From positions 1 through 64,000 of IMG/VR virus record IMGVR_UViG_3300032289_001838: a stretch of 64,000 nt of DNA, one strand, 5' to 3'. Position 1 is the first letter of the stretch; each line of letters opens with the position of its first letter. Positions 53,001 through 61,371 of the stretch are shown piece after piece. The position numbers and the translations under genes are program-made. The stretch comes from a virus. Below the pieces are notes generated by a model. It searched no databases. It was given only the letters and a program-made list of their open reading frames with translations, and was not told the origin of the DNA.

Positions 53001-54450
53001 TCTTAGTTCTTAATTCAGCAGAAGAAAAATTAATAAAATTACTAAAATCATTATAATCGATCAATAAATCATTTATTTTTTGTTGAGTTCTAGCTTTAGC
53101 GGCGAATAATGTATTGTTATCCGTTGCATTAAACTTGTCGTTCGTTGGATTAACAGATGGTACGGCTACTGTAAAATTGACACTGTTTAAATAAACCTTA
53201 CGTGAAACTGGTGCGGTATATAAATTAACTTTAAAATACAACGGCGCCAATGAAATGTTGGAGATCCAACAGGTATCTCTTATAGAATACTCAGATGGAA
53301 GTGGACTATCCAACTTAATCTGAACATTTATACGATTGTCTACTACATTTAAATAACTTGTGTGAGTTAATATTTTTACTAAATTCCCATTATCAAAATT
53401 TAATGCGTTCTTATAAAATGCATAAAACTTCAGACTATAATCATTTAATAATTCTGTAATTTTTGGTTGTAACCAATATCTATATGCAATTTCGACAAAT
53501 ACATTTATTGTTTCAGCAAGATCTACATCAGTCAAAGTTGTTCTTTGTAATATTGCGTCTTGACTTACTTTTGCCGTGATCAATGAAATAGCTGTCAAGA
53601 TTTCATCTTCGGAAAATTCAGTTTCGTTGTAAGTGTAAACAAAGTTTTTTATTTGTTCTGCAATTCCTGCAAATTTTATATTTTCACTGATTACCGTATT
53701 GGGATCATTAGATAAATTAACAACTTTATTGTATCCAACATAGACAGAGTTAATAAATTCTTGCAACTGAGCCGAAGACTTAAATCCGAGAAGTTGTGCG
53801 TATTTCAAATAATTGAAATTAGAAAAATTGGCATTAAAAGATTCATCTATAGGATTTCTATCTACGATGGGAATAATATCATCGATTACTTGTAAAAAAA
53901 CAAATTTTTTATCCGCAAATGCTGAGATTTTTACTGAATCTATTCTGTTAGCTTCACTGATATTTGGATCAAATGCATAAGATAATCTTAACTCAGTTCG
54001 ACTAGGAGAGATTTCTTTTATGAATAATCTATTAGACGTATTACCAGCAATATTTCTAATTGGGTTATATAGAACATAATACAAACCGGGACTCAATTCG
54101 TCGAACTTAAGATCGAATTGACTGTGTAATAACAATTCATTGCCATATAAAGCATAATTTGTAAATGGATTGGCAACTCTATATGTTCGTGGTACATCAT
54201 TTACATCTTTATATGATGATTGTACAATACTGTATGTTGTTTTTGGTATTACTCTGTTAAAAAGAATTGGTTCTTGATTACTATTATAAACACTTAATTC
54301 TAATATATCATCATTTGTATCTCCGAAAAAGTTTTCAGAGTTTAAAACTTGTTGTTCGTATAAAGATTGTAAATCTTGTTGAAAATACGAAGCACTTGCT
54401 ATACCATTAGCAAGATCAAGTTCATTAATTGTTAAATAATCGTAAGGCAT
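50002..54450 (-). CDS. Very large baseplate-type structural protein
   Basis: This 1,482-residue protein begins MPYDYLTINELDLANGIASA. Its first 150 residues look like a compact beta domain, followed by long helical and mixed parts. Near residues 790-1000 there is a lectin/LamG-like beta region (VSTVEMSFRSNEWDKYNYKD; SGSYYVGNFSSSIQFYGNID). It lies downstream of the gp25 and gp6 wedge genes, where T4 has gp7 (1,032 residues) and gp8; it could correspond to gp7 but no clear match was seen. It is probably a major wedge protein contacting fibres. The Ser/Asn/Tyr richness suggests exposure on the particle. It shares a 1-base gap with the 54452 gene. Confidence 0.6.
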   Translation of the reverse strand: MPYDYLTINELDLANGIASASYFQQDLQSLYEQQVLNSENFFGDTNDDILELSVYNSNQEPILFNRVIPKTTYSIVQSSYKDVNDVPRTYRVANPFTNYALYGNELLLHSQFDLKFDELSPGLYYVLYNPIRNIAGNTSNRLFIKEISPSRTELRLSYAFDPNISEANRIDSVKISAFADKKFVFLQVIDDIIPIVDRNPIDESFNANFSNFNYLKYAQLLGFKSSAQLQEFINSVYVGYNKVVNLSNDPNTVISENIKFAGIAEQIKNFVYTYNETEFSEDEILTAISLITAKVSQDAILQRTTLTDVDLAETINVFVEIAYRYWLQPKITELLNDYSLKFYAFYKNALNFDNGNLVKILTHTSYLNVVDNRINVQIKLDSPLPSEYSIRDTCWISNISLAPLYFKVNLYTAPVSRKVYLNSVNFTVAVPSVNPTNDKFNATDNNTLFAAKARTQQKINDLLIDYNDFSNFINFSSAELRTKIAKSKISKYDSYETSKSQIKNQASTTSNTSISASYSNDFNRITNEQISLLDSLDEYESYLFYSPSSIDQKIEDGISFDKSNYNSLFYQLPDYIKTEEANADYIKFTAMVGHFFDNILVFVKKFPKAYPINWNDNNSYPKNYIEELLNNFNWDVTNFKFNRSDVNQLLFNNTQMSGSLSSSYFDYAKSIFNRITNNLSYIYKTKGTSTSFNLIRSIFGVSSDLINVVEYSSPNILINKNVYYDFDDIIYATKYSNNQYINFNFTSSEYKYFVGQQYTSGSTYPPTQLTRSVVERFTGVSTVEMSFRSNEWDKYNYKDKIPLIKKTRNKNLDWQIYLYKTKQKESAKLIFELCPIGSTQITSSIESIEMPYFNGDFYTFMLRKQPNDNIIFDALPIVSQTYNQTQSLSSSAAEKYVPHTYTLTVNQYYGSQLNFTDRKDKTILYDQTQYFSSGSYYVGNFSSSIQFYGNIDKIKVQKYALSDSDFQEHSYNLNSISIPEKSLVYENMYYLWSFDTPVNLWGFPSVILNQNNRYNSKFYAYNFNQNTVQRGSPYCDSISADIFPYQFEKFNIKQAINSNRFGPNYKDNANINKITQDVSSNLVPYEYSTYTKDIIGSDSNLVGYYISPYRYLNENIEDFLGKEGISDIIGDPKYLTSRNYPELKLRQAEFAAANKKYIYPQEYYSTYKFYIDFSIFDFVKNLTPSRSTLKTGLLLEPSILERVKFNYKDADFTALNPNSTSSLMTYLIKPFFSCSLIDTVNSSSNTVINISSVNGIQTDRDTYNFSRFEIKDKVDDRDFIFAKYGKYIFVNTNGYNVRNTINYSENDYYQSHNNTGSVVTFTSSYKSVQIIGSGSGDLNNQITGSNSLKDIYYGEMNSGYSQRHLSKFVRIGSRLKRQAVSGSYYTISNGIKTLSSGKLSYYTYTKGQNDYTTTVNRKGLPNGSSPIISIPGYLAVDIESDNFPKYGILTGSIGSPNSLFIQQPLTCSTCTSASMNMYIMNL

Positions 54451-54451
54451 A

Positions 54452-54925
54452 TTATACTAGTGGTAAAAACGGAAAATCATCAGCAAAGTCTGAAGGAACA
54501 TTTCCTTGACCCAATTGAATTCGAAGATTTATTATTGTTTTCTTTTGTTCTGCGATCACTTGTTTATCATCATTGTTCTCATACTTTTCAACCAGTTCAT
54601 TAACCGTCTGATTAAGAATTCTATTTTCCTCAAGTAGAGTGTTATATTGATCCAAAACTTCAGCGACATTACGTTTCTCTTCTTGTTGAACAGTTTGAAG
54701 TTCGGTAAAGTCAACTGTATTCGCATCAATGATTTTATTCTCGTTGTACACAAATGTTTTCAATGGAACTTTAACATAATTAACGTTTCCATTGACGGAC
54801 TGAGCTACAGAAAATACCAATTGGAAATTTCCAAAAGAATCTAAATTATTTACGAAGTCTCCAAAATTTTTAAAGTTAGAAACTTCATCTGTAGCCACAT
54901 CATAGTTTAATTGTATATCCGCCAT
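54452..54925 (-). CDS. Small coiled-coil baseplate-cluster protein
   Basis: This 157-residue protein has a beta N-terminal part (NFQLVFSVAQSVNGNVNYVK) and a coiled coil at about residues 75-135 (EEKRNVAEVLDQYNTLLEEN, then RILNQTVNELVEKY). It is flanked by one-base gaps on both sides, so it is made with the fibre-like and large wedge-type proteins. It is likely a trimeric or dimeric connector between them. No known family was recognised. Confidence 0.5.
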   Translation of the reverse strand: MADIQLNYDVATDEVSNFKNFGDFVNNLDSFGNFQLVFSVAQSVNGNVNYVKVPLKTFVYNENKIIDANTVDFTELQTVQQEEKRNVAEVLDQYNTLLEENRILNQTVNELVEKYENNDDKQVIAEQKKTIINLRIQLGQGNVPSDFADDFPFLPLV

Positions 54926-54926
54926 A

Positions 54927-56819
54927 TTATCTTGTTATCTTAAATATTTTTTGAGTGTCTGTAATATCTACAGTACCGTCTTGATATTCCGATTTTATAA
55001 ATATTTTCAAATATCTTTCTTGTGGCAATCCGGTTGTTTGTAATTTAAAATAATTACCTTGATTTGGATCACAACTTAACTTTGTATATTGATCAAATCC
55101 AACTAAAACTTCTTCTGATTCAGCATCTTTAATCATATAATAAGAGCTAGTAGGAAGATACTTCGGAGTAACCATGGATGGCTGTTGATAAGCTTTTTGG
55201 AAGTTTTTCAACGGATATCTATCTCTAGCGAATACAAATATTTTTGGTAAACTTCCGGCTTTATAAGCTTCTTTTAAGTAATTCAATGTAATTAAATTTT
55301 GAATTGATCCTGAAACAGGTTTCAAACTTCCGGTACTAAATACACTGTCATCCCAAGCTACATCAATATATGGACTATAAATAGTATTTGTTTCTTTACT
55401 AAAAAACTGTAGTAGTCCATTTGTTGGTTGTAATGGAGGAGTCGAAATTTCCAAAGAACTTAATAACATAAGTCCCTGATTCGGAACACAACCACATAAC
55501 CATCCTCTAACGATTTTGGTTATATCCATAGTAACGTCACTTTGTTGTCCGTAACTAAATGACTGACTACAAATTAAACTTGCATTTACCAAAGATGGAT
55601 ACTTCGATGAATTGCAAATCCATTTTGGCTTATTTGTGTAAGAAGCTGGTACTTTATAATACCAAGTACCCCCTTGATTTTGAAAACTAGCACTTGAATA
55701 CGAAGATGATAATAGATAATTTACTTGTTGATAAGTATTAGATATAGAATTTCCATACCATAACCCACTTCCATCATAGTTTCTATATAACCAACTACAC
55801 CCTAGTTGTGATCCATTATCCGCGTATCTACCATTACCATTTTCCCAACTTTGACTTATAGGATAAGCATATATACTATAATTTAATGGAAGATTTCTGG
55901 ACCCACAAGCTTTTAAATTTAAAGTGAATTTTATATTAGATCCACTAATATTATTGTTTGAGATAGATTTACTCAATTCATTTATATCAAACTTAACAAG
56001 CGTTCTAGAAAACTCAGGATAGTTCAAATATGTTGCTGTAGACGGACGAGTAAAAGATCCACTATATTTACCTTTGAAATAACCAGCAAAATTTGTGACA
56101 TCTGTGTAATACAATTTACTGGAAGTTAAAGTTTCTATATATAACTTAGAATTTGAACCACTAAAACTTCCTGTAAACGATCCTGAATTAAAAGCTCTTA
56201 CTGGAGAATAAAAACTGGAGTTACACGGTATGCCTGTATTTGATTTGCCTAATAGTTTCCCTCTTAAATTTTTAAAGCTGCCTGTACCTGTCAAAGATGA
56301 CGTTAACGGACTTGTTGTATATGTCCGTTTGTTTACTTTTAATTTTGTAAAAAAGCTACCAACTCTTACAGATCCAGAAAAACTACCTGTACTCCAACTA
56401 CCTGTAAAGAACGAATAACTTGTTATATTCATACTACCTGTAAATGATCCGGATGCGTAATTAGCTGATCCAGAAATATAAAGTGGTCGTTTTGGGTTAG
56501 TAGTTATATTGGACAATCTACCTGTAAAATTAGCAATAAATGATGTATTCGGTATTACAGAAGATGTAAGATTGAAAGCATACCACTTACTTCCAGAGTA
56601 AATAAATAAAGAAGAGGTGGTATAAGCTAACCAACCTTCGTTACCATAAGATGACGCAGTAATCGGAGCTGCGTGCCAGTTCGGATCTGTGTATACAGTC
56701 GTCGTGCCTTTATTAGAGGCATAAATTTCTAATATTTCATCAATACCAAAATTTTTATTGACAAAATTAGGAGAATTGTTTATGTAGGTATCTTGAGATG
56801 GATAAATAAATGTGTGCAT
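54927..56819 (-). CDS. Fibre/decoration protein with DNRLRE-like domains and a WxY module
   Basis: This 630-residue protein begins MHTFIYPSQDTYINNSPNFV, resembling DNRLRE-type beta domains of secreted and phage fibre proteins (long beta strands, PSQDTYI..N). At about residues 55-85 it carries YGNEGWLAYTTSSLFIYSGS, then KWY, the same module found twice in the gp15-like protein. Many GSFSGS-type Ser/Thr-rich stretches occur at about residues 95-240. Residues about 280-480 show the second DNRLRE-like half, with WENGNGRYADNGSQLG and MDITKIVRGWL. It lies next to gp6, so it is probably attached to the baseplate as a short fibre or binding protein. Confidence 0.55.
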   Translation of the reverse strand: MHTFIYPSQDTYINNSPNFVNKNFGIDEILEIYASNKGTTTVYTDPNWHAAPITASSYGNEGWLAYTTSSLFIYSGSKWYAFNLTSSVIPNTSFIANFTGRLSNITTNPKRPLYISGSANYASGSFTGSMNITSYSFFTGSWSTGSFSGSVRVGSFFTKLKVNKRTYTTSPLTSSLTGTGSFKNLRGKLLGKSNTGIPCNSSFYSPVRAFNSGSFTGSFSGSNSKLYIETLTSSKLYYTDVTNFAGYFKGKYSGSFTRPSTATYLNYPEFSRTLVKFDINELSKSISNNNISGSNIKFTLNLKACGSRNLPLNYSIYAYPISQSWENGNGRYADNGSQLGCSWLYRNYDGSGLWYGNSISNTYQQVNYLLSSSYSSASFQNQGGTWYYKVPASYTNKPKWICNSSKYPSLVNASLICSQSFSYGQQSDVTMDITKIVRGWLCGCVPNQGLMLLSSLEISTPPLQPTNGLLQFFSKETNTIYSPYIDVAWDDSVFSTGSLKPVSGSIQNLITLNYLKEAYKAGSLPKIFVFARDRYPLKNFQKAYQQPSMVTPKYLPTSSYYMIKDAESEEVLVGFDQYTKLSCDPNQGNYFKLQTTGLPQERYLKIFIKSEYQDGTVDITDTQKIFKITR

Positions 56820-56820
56820 A

Positions 56821-58800
56821 TTATACTACAAGTCCTTTTATGTCAGAGTCTGGAAACTTAACTTCAAATACAGCAGGATCCTTTGGAGGATACACTATAT
56901 TATTTTGTGTTGCTATACTAATATTGTATGCAACGGAAGAATAATTACCATCATCAATAGTTAAGTTTTTTATAAGAATGTCGCTCACGGATTGAACGCC
57001 TTCATTTTGCATTATCTCGAAATTTATTTGACTTAAATTTATCGGTTGATTAAAACTCCATTTATCTATATCGAAAAATGATTTTACAGATTGTATACAA
57101 TTATTTAATACTTCGGATTTATTAAACCCTTTAAATACAGTTATTTTAAATTCAACTCCAATGTTTATTATATAACCATCGATAATATTAATCTTATCTG
57201 TCAGAATCTTATAATTCTGAATATATGTGGTTAAATTTTGAAGAGTTGCTGGGTTTACTTGTGTTAGATTTTTATTTACATCATATCCAAGTAAATACAA
57301 ATTATTGGTAAATGGACTATTTGATTGTAAAAATTTCTTTCTATCAAGAGGATTTAATGGAGATAAATTTACAGTCGAATTATTTTCTGTATTTAAAACG
57401 CCATTAATCAATCCAGTGTATTGAACTTCTCTAGTCAAATTACTTTGTACAAACGCTTTAGATATATTGCCTAATTGTGGTGGTAATGCATAAACTCTCA
57501 ACAAGAAATCGTCTTCTGTAACCATACGATTTTGTGTGGAAAAATTCAACATTGCATTTTGTCTAATTTCTTCGTCGGATTCAGCATCATCGCCGCCTGT
57601 AGCAGCCTCTATATTGTTTACTCTTAAAGAATTTTTTATAGTATTCAATAATATAACTTCACTGTCAGTTAATGATGTAGTATCATTTAAATAAGAAATT
57701 CCTAAAATCTTGTTAATTTCCCCAGAGTTTACGTTTGAATTTAAACCTCCGCCTATAACATACGTTATAGTCAATGTCGTATTAGATGGAGACATACCAT
57801 ACGACTTTTCTTTTAACACATTGGTATTATCCAATGAGATATTTAAATTTTTTAAATTAGATAATGCTGCCCCAACATTAGTTGGATTTGGTATAACAAT
57901 AGTATTTTCAAAATTCTCAGTATTTGCGCCGAATTGTAAAGTAGTCTGATTATTCTCATTAACAACCGTAACATATCTTTTCTCCGTTCTTAAATACTTT
58001 AGAATTTTTGGAGTTTCACTTCTATATGGAGATAAAGTTTGATTGTTTAGTGGCACGTTATCCACTTCAATTGGAATTGTGTCTTGAGCCAAATAATCTA
58101 CTTCGTAGTAATTATTATTATTACTATCAACGACACTTATGATTTTAAGAACATTCGTTTCATCTAATGTTATACTATAAAAAGGCACTTGATCTGTTAC
58201 ACTAACTTGTTTAGTAATTACCGTTCCAGAATAAGCTTTAGCTGCTTTCTTGATTAGATAAAATTGAGGAGCACCTGTATTATCGCGACTATACACAGAT
58301 ATTTCTCTAGGCGAAAATTTAGTATCTTGACTGAAGTCTATACTTTCTTCTATTACGAAATTAACTCCTGGCGTACTAGATAGTTGTGAAAATGGTTGTA
58401 ATATCAAACAATAACGTTCATCCGGAAGATATTCATTATCTCTGGTACGAATAGATGGTAATAATTGGAATACGTCAACATCGGATGAAGATGCTGACGA
58501 AACTTTTGGTTTGTAACCCAAATACTTAGCAGAATTTATAATATTTCTGCGATCTTGGGCAAATTGAATATAACTTTCGAAGAATTGCTGATCTGTATAG
58601 TAAGATAATACATCTCCAACATAAGCCGCTTGGTCTATAAAAATTTGACCTGGAGAACTTTCACTAAAATCTTTATAACTTTGTGGATAGTATTGTTTTG
58701 TGAAATCAATTAGTTGTTGACGTAAAGACGTAAAATCTCTATTAAGATAATTTACATCTTTTGTATTCGCGTCAAATGTTTTGTTAATTAGCGTTGACAT
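56821..58800 (-). CDS. Baseplate wedge protein gp6-like
   Basis: The 659-residue protein contains NYLNRDFTSLRQQLIDFTKQ, YPQSYKDFSESSPGQIFIDQ and AYVGDVLSYYTDQQFFES, the classical N-terminal signature of T4-type gp6. T4 gp6 also has 660 residues. Gp6 dimers form the inner baseplate ring and hold the wedges around the hub; the ring widens when the tail contracts. The start shares one base with the gp25-like stop, as expected for gp25-gp6 pairs in T4-like phages. C-terminal regions (GGDDAESDEEIRQNAMLNFS) also fit the family. Confidence 0.9.
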   Translation of the reverse strand: MSTLINKTFDANTKDVNYLNRDFTSLRQQLIDFTKQYYPQSYKDFSESSPGQIFIDQAAYVGDVLSYYTDQQFFESYIQFAQDRRNIINSAKYLGYKPKVSSASSSDVDVFQLLPSIRTRDNEYLPDERYCLILQPFSQLSSTPGVNFVIEESIDFSQDTKFSPREISVYSRDNTGAPQFYLIKKAAKAYSGTVITKQVSVTDQVPFYSITLDETNVLKIISVVDSNNNNYYEVDYLAQDTIPIEVDNVPLNNQTLSPYRSETPKILKYLRTEKRYVTVVNENNQTTLQFGANTENFENTIVIPNPTNVGAALSNLKNLNISLDNTNVLKEKSYGMSPSNTTLTITYVIGGGLNSNVNSGEINKILGISYLNDTTSLTDSEVILLNTIKNSLRVNNIEAATGGDDAESDEEIRQNAMLNFSTQNRMVTEDDFLLRVYALPPQLGNISKAFVQSNLTREVQYTGLINGVLNTENNSTVNLSPLNPLDRKKFLQSNSPFTNNLYLLGYDVNKNLTQVNPATLQNLTTYIQNYKILTDKINIIDGYIINIGVEFKITVFKGFNKSEVLNNCIQSVKSFFDIDKWSFNQPINLSQINFEIMQNEGVQSVSDILIKNLTIDDGNYSSVAYNISIATQNNIVYPPKDPAVFEVKFPDSDIKGLVV

Positions 58801-59201
58801 TAGATTTTATTAGTTTCCAAGTTAAACTCGGTTTCACCCACAGTATTGTTATATCTAAAGGTAATACTTATAAATATCGAATTTTTACTATTATTATCTG
58901 GTTGAATTGGAGATAGTTCCACTTTCAATATTGTTGTGCCAGGCATAAATTTGTCAACGTCACGTTGAATTACATCAATAATGATATCATTTGATATATC
59001 ATCTCCTATATTATTAAATAATAAATTGTATAATCCAGATCCAAATGTATTATTAAATCTTCTTTCTCCAGGAATAGTTAACAATAAATTTTGAATATTT
59101 GTACCAATCTGTGAGATAGTATCTTTATTTGTACTAAAATAACCCTGATCACCAAGTTGTATTGGTAATGATAAACCTATAGATTTGGTTGGAGTAGCCA
59201 T
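58800..59201 (-). CDS. Baseplate wedge protein gp25-like
   Basis: A 133-residue protein, nearly the length of T4 gp25 (132). It contains NIQNLLLTIPGERRFNNTFG, then SGLYNLLFNN, the typical lysozyme-unrelated wedge signature shared with phage Mu gp46 and type VI secretion TssE. Gp25 joins gp6 and the sheath initiator ring and transmits the contraction signal. The adjacent gp6-like gene begins at its last base. The short N-terminal segment KSIGLSLPIQLGDQGYFST is also typical. Confidence 0.88.
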   Translation of the reverse strand: MATPTKSIGLSLPIQLGDQGYFSTNKDTISQIGTNIQNLLLTIPGERRFNNTFGSGLYNLLFNNIGDDISNDIIIDVIQRDVDKFMPGTTILKVELSPIQPDNNSKNSIFISITFRYNNTVGETEFNLETNKI

Positions 59202-59206
59202 TTATT

Positions 59207-59677
59207 TTACTTTTCACCACGTTTTTTATTCACAGCTTTCATTAGTGATCTATAATCTCTGTTCATAGCACTATAAACACTCTTTACTGGTTCGGGAGCA
59301 TTTTCTGGAGCTTTTGTTTCAGTAATTACTTGAGATTTACCTACATCAAGACCACCCATCATACTTACTAGTCCGCCTTCTTGTGGTATTCCACCTGTAG
59401 TTTGATTCAAAATATCATTCAACATTGGATTGTTTGTATACTTTACAAACTTTTTAGCCGGTTTGACTTCTTCTTCAATAACAGATGATTCTTCCATAGT
59501 TTCCAACTCTTTGAGAATTTGTTGTTCCAAGTCAGAATCAGCTGATTTTTTCTTGGTCTGAACAGCTTCTTTGGAGAATATTTCAGCCAATTGAAGTTTA
59601 ATTTCAGATTGTATTACATTGCGTACTTCTTGTTGTACCGTTTTCTTGATGAATTCTTTTAATACTTCTATTTTCAT
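59207..59677 (-). CDS. Conserved baseplate-cluster protein
   Basis: A 156-residue protein: residues 1-75 are charged helix (IKKTVQQEVRNVIQSEIKLQ). Then YTNNPMLNDILNQTTGGIPQ and a C-terminal MNRDYRSLMKAVNKKRGEK follow. The NPMLNDILNQT-GGIP stretch seems shared by several marine T4-like phages in my memory, always near the baseplate genes. It sits between gp25-like and glycine-zipper genes. Probably a small structural or chaperone protein; function unassigned. Confidence 0.5.
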   Translation of the reverse strand: MKIEVLKEFIKKTVQQEVRNVIQSEIKLQLAEIFSKEAVQTKKKSADSDLEQQILKELETMEESSVIEEEVKPAKKFVKYTNNPMLNDILNQTTGGIPQEGGLVSMMGGLDVGKSQVITETKAPENAPEPVKSVYSAMNRDYRSLMKAVNKKRGEK

Positions 59678-59694
59678 ACTATTATATATAATTA

Positions 59695-61368
59695 TTAACC
59701 CAACGGAGATTTAGGTAAATTTAATAAATCTGTTGATCCTTTTGTGTTAGATGGTCTTGGTATTTTAACCGTTTTGATACGTGGAGTACTAGGCGGTTTT
59801 GGTATATTTGGCTTAGGCATCCCTTTTTGGACACTAGCTAATTTAGCTGCCGAAGCTCCAACGGCTCCTCCAGTAACAGCCCCAATTGCAGCACCTTTTC
59901 CTCCCCCAACTATTCCTCCTATTCCAGCTCCTAACCCACCACCGGCTAAAACTCCTCCCGTTACACCACCAACAGATAATCCAGCTCCAAGTGCGGTACC
60001 ACTTAATCCGCCTATTAATGCTCCTTTACCACCGCCAGCTAATGATCCCACACCGGCTCCAATAGCACCACCTAATATTCCGCCTTTTAATCCTTTAACT
60101 AAATTAGATGTGGATTCAACCATACCTGTTTTAGCATTTACAAATTTATCATTTCCAGCTATAGATTCGGGACTAAACTTATCTGGAGACCAATCTTTAC
60201 CCAGTCCATCTGGTTTGATTCCTTTTGGATTTAGTTTATCAACAACACTACCAGCTATTCCACCCGTTACCAATCCAGCACCGGCTCCTATTAATGCTCC
60301 TTTACCACCACCGGCTAATGCTCCAATACCAGCTCCTAAAGCTCCTCCTCCAATTGCACCTTTAACTCCAGATGATAAATTACTAAGTACGCCTCCTGCG
60401 GATTCTTGAGCACCACCAATTGCACCTTGTGCTTGACCAGCAGCTCCCTCCAATCCACCTTGAGCTTGACCAGCTGCGCCTTGTACTTGACTAGTCAATT
60501 CACCGGCCGCACTTTGTACTTGAGACGCAGCATTACTTGCTGCGTCTTGCGCTTGTGATGCTGCTTGTTGTGCTGCATTTGCGTCTAACCCCTTTACTTC
60601 TTGGGACGGTAGTTTTAAATTAGGATTATCTACTACAGGAGCTTTATTTGCTACACCATTAATTGTTTGTGTAGGAGGTCCTGGTAATGCTGGATCAGGA
60701 TCAGGTAAAAAGCAATCTGGTACTAGTTTCTTATCAAGTTGACCCGAAGAAACTTTATTTTTAATTTCTTCAGATGCACGTCTTACTGTTCCCTTGATAC
60801 TATCAATTTCATTATTATAAAATAACTCAAACGTATATGTATCTTTAACCCATTCCCGATTAAATGCTTGAATATTAAAATATTGCCTAAACCAGAGTTG
60901 TAAATTTGATAGGATTTTATTATTGATAACATCGTATTGTGCTAAACATGGAAGTTTATCTCCAACATATTCTTTAAATGCAGGATATTTTTCCAAATCG
61001 ACGAATACATTTGTTTTAGGAGTTCCTCCTGATTTCGGCGTATATGTTTCTGTAAAATAATTTTGAAAAAATTGAAAAGTTCTATCGTATTTTTTATAAA
61101 TTTTAATATACTTATTATCTCCAATTTGTGCATATCCATTATTCAATAATTCAGTGGGACTATAAAATTCATATAACGATTGATAGGACTCCGGCTTTAT
61201 TTTATTATCATCACTAACAGATGTGCCCTGTGGATTTATTTTAAATACTGCCCCCACACCCGTTTTGTATTTGTTAAAATATGGAATTATTTCCAAAGAG
61301 TTTTTTGGAAAAGTTCTTCCAGTTGCTGGTTGTAAATTGCCAAATATGTCTACTACTTGTAATGCCAT
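59695..61368 (-). CDS. Glycine-zipper baseplate-cluster protein
   Basis: Residues 1-210 form a folded N-terminal domain (KNSLEIIPYFNKYKTGVGAV; LQLWFRQYFNIQAF). Residues about 255-320 are Ala/Gln/Ser-rich repeats (QAASQAQDAASNAASQVQSA). Residues about 330-520 are two glycine-zipper blocks (GALGAGIGALAGGGKGALIG and similar) of the kind found in pore-forming and membrane-inserting proteins, and the end is Pro/Lys-rich. It lies between the spike-type and gp25-like genes, so it is likely in the tail hub region. A role in penetrating the inner membrane is plausible but only inferred. Not a tape measure by length or helical pattern. Confidence 0.6.
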   Translation of the reverse strand: MALQVVDIFGNLQPATGRTFPKNSLEIIPYFNKYKTGVGAVFKINPQGTSVSDDNKIKPESYQSLYEFYSPTELLNNGYAQIGDNKYIKIYKKYDRTFQFFQNYFTETYTPKSGGTPKTNVFVDLEKYPAFKEYVGDKLPCLAQYDVINNKILSNLQLWFRQYFNIQAFNREWVKDTYTFELFYNNEIDSIKGTVRRASEEIKNKVSSGQLDKKLVPDCFLPDPDPALPGPPTQTINGVANKAPVVDNPNLKLPSQEVKGLDANAAQQAASQAQDAASNAASQVQSAAGELTSQVQGAAGQAQGGLEGAAGQAQGAIGGAQESAGGVLSNLSSGVKGAIGGGALGAGIGALAGGGKGALIGAGAGLVTGGIAGSVVDKLNPKGIKPDGLGKDWSPDKFSPESIAGNDKFVNAKTGMVESTSNLVKGLKGGILGGAIGAGVGSLAGGGKGALIGGLSGTALGAGLSVGGVTGGVLAGGGLGAGIGGIVGGGKGAAIGAVTGGAVGASAAKLASVQKGMPKPNIPKPPSTPRIKTVKIPRPSNTKGSTDLLNLPKSPLG

Positions 61369-61371
61369 ATA

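Noticed and set aside
50002-54450. Calling the 1,482-residue protein gp7.
   Set aside because: Position fits but no convincing signature was seen; kept as unnamed structural protein.
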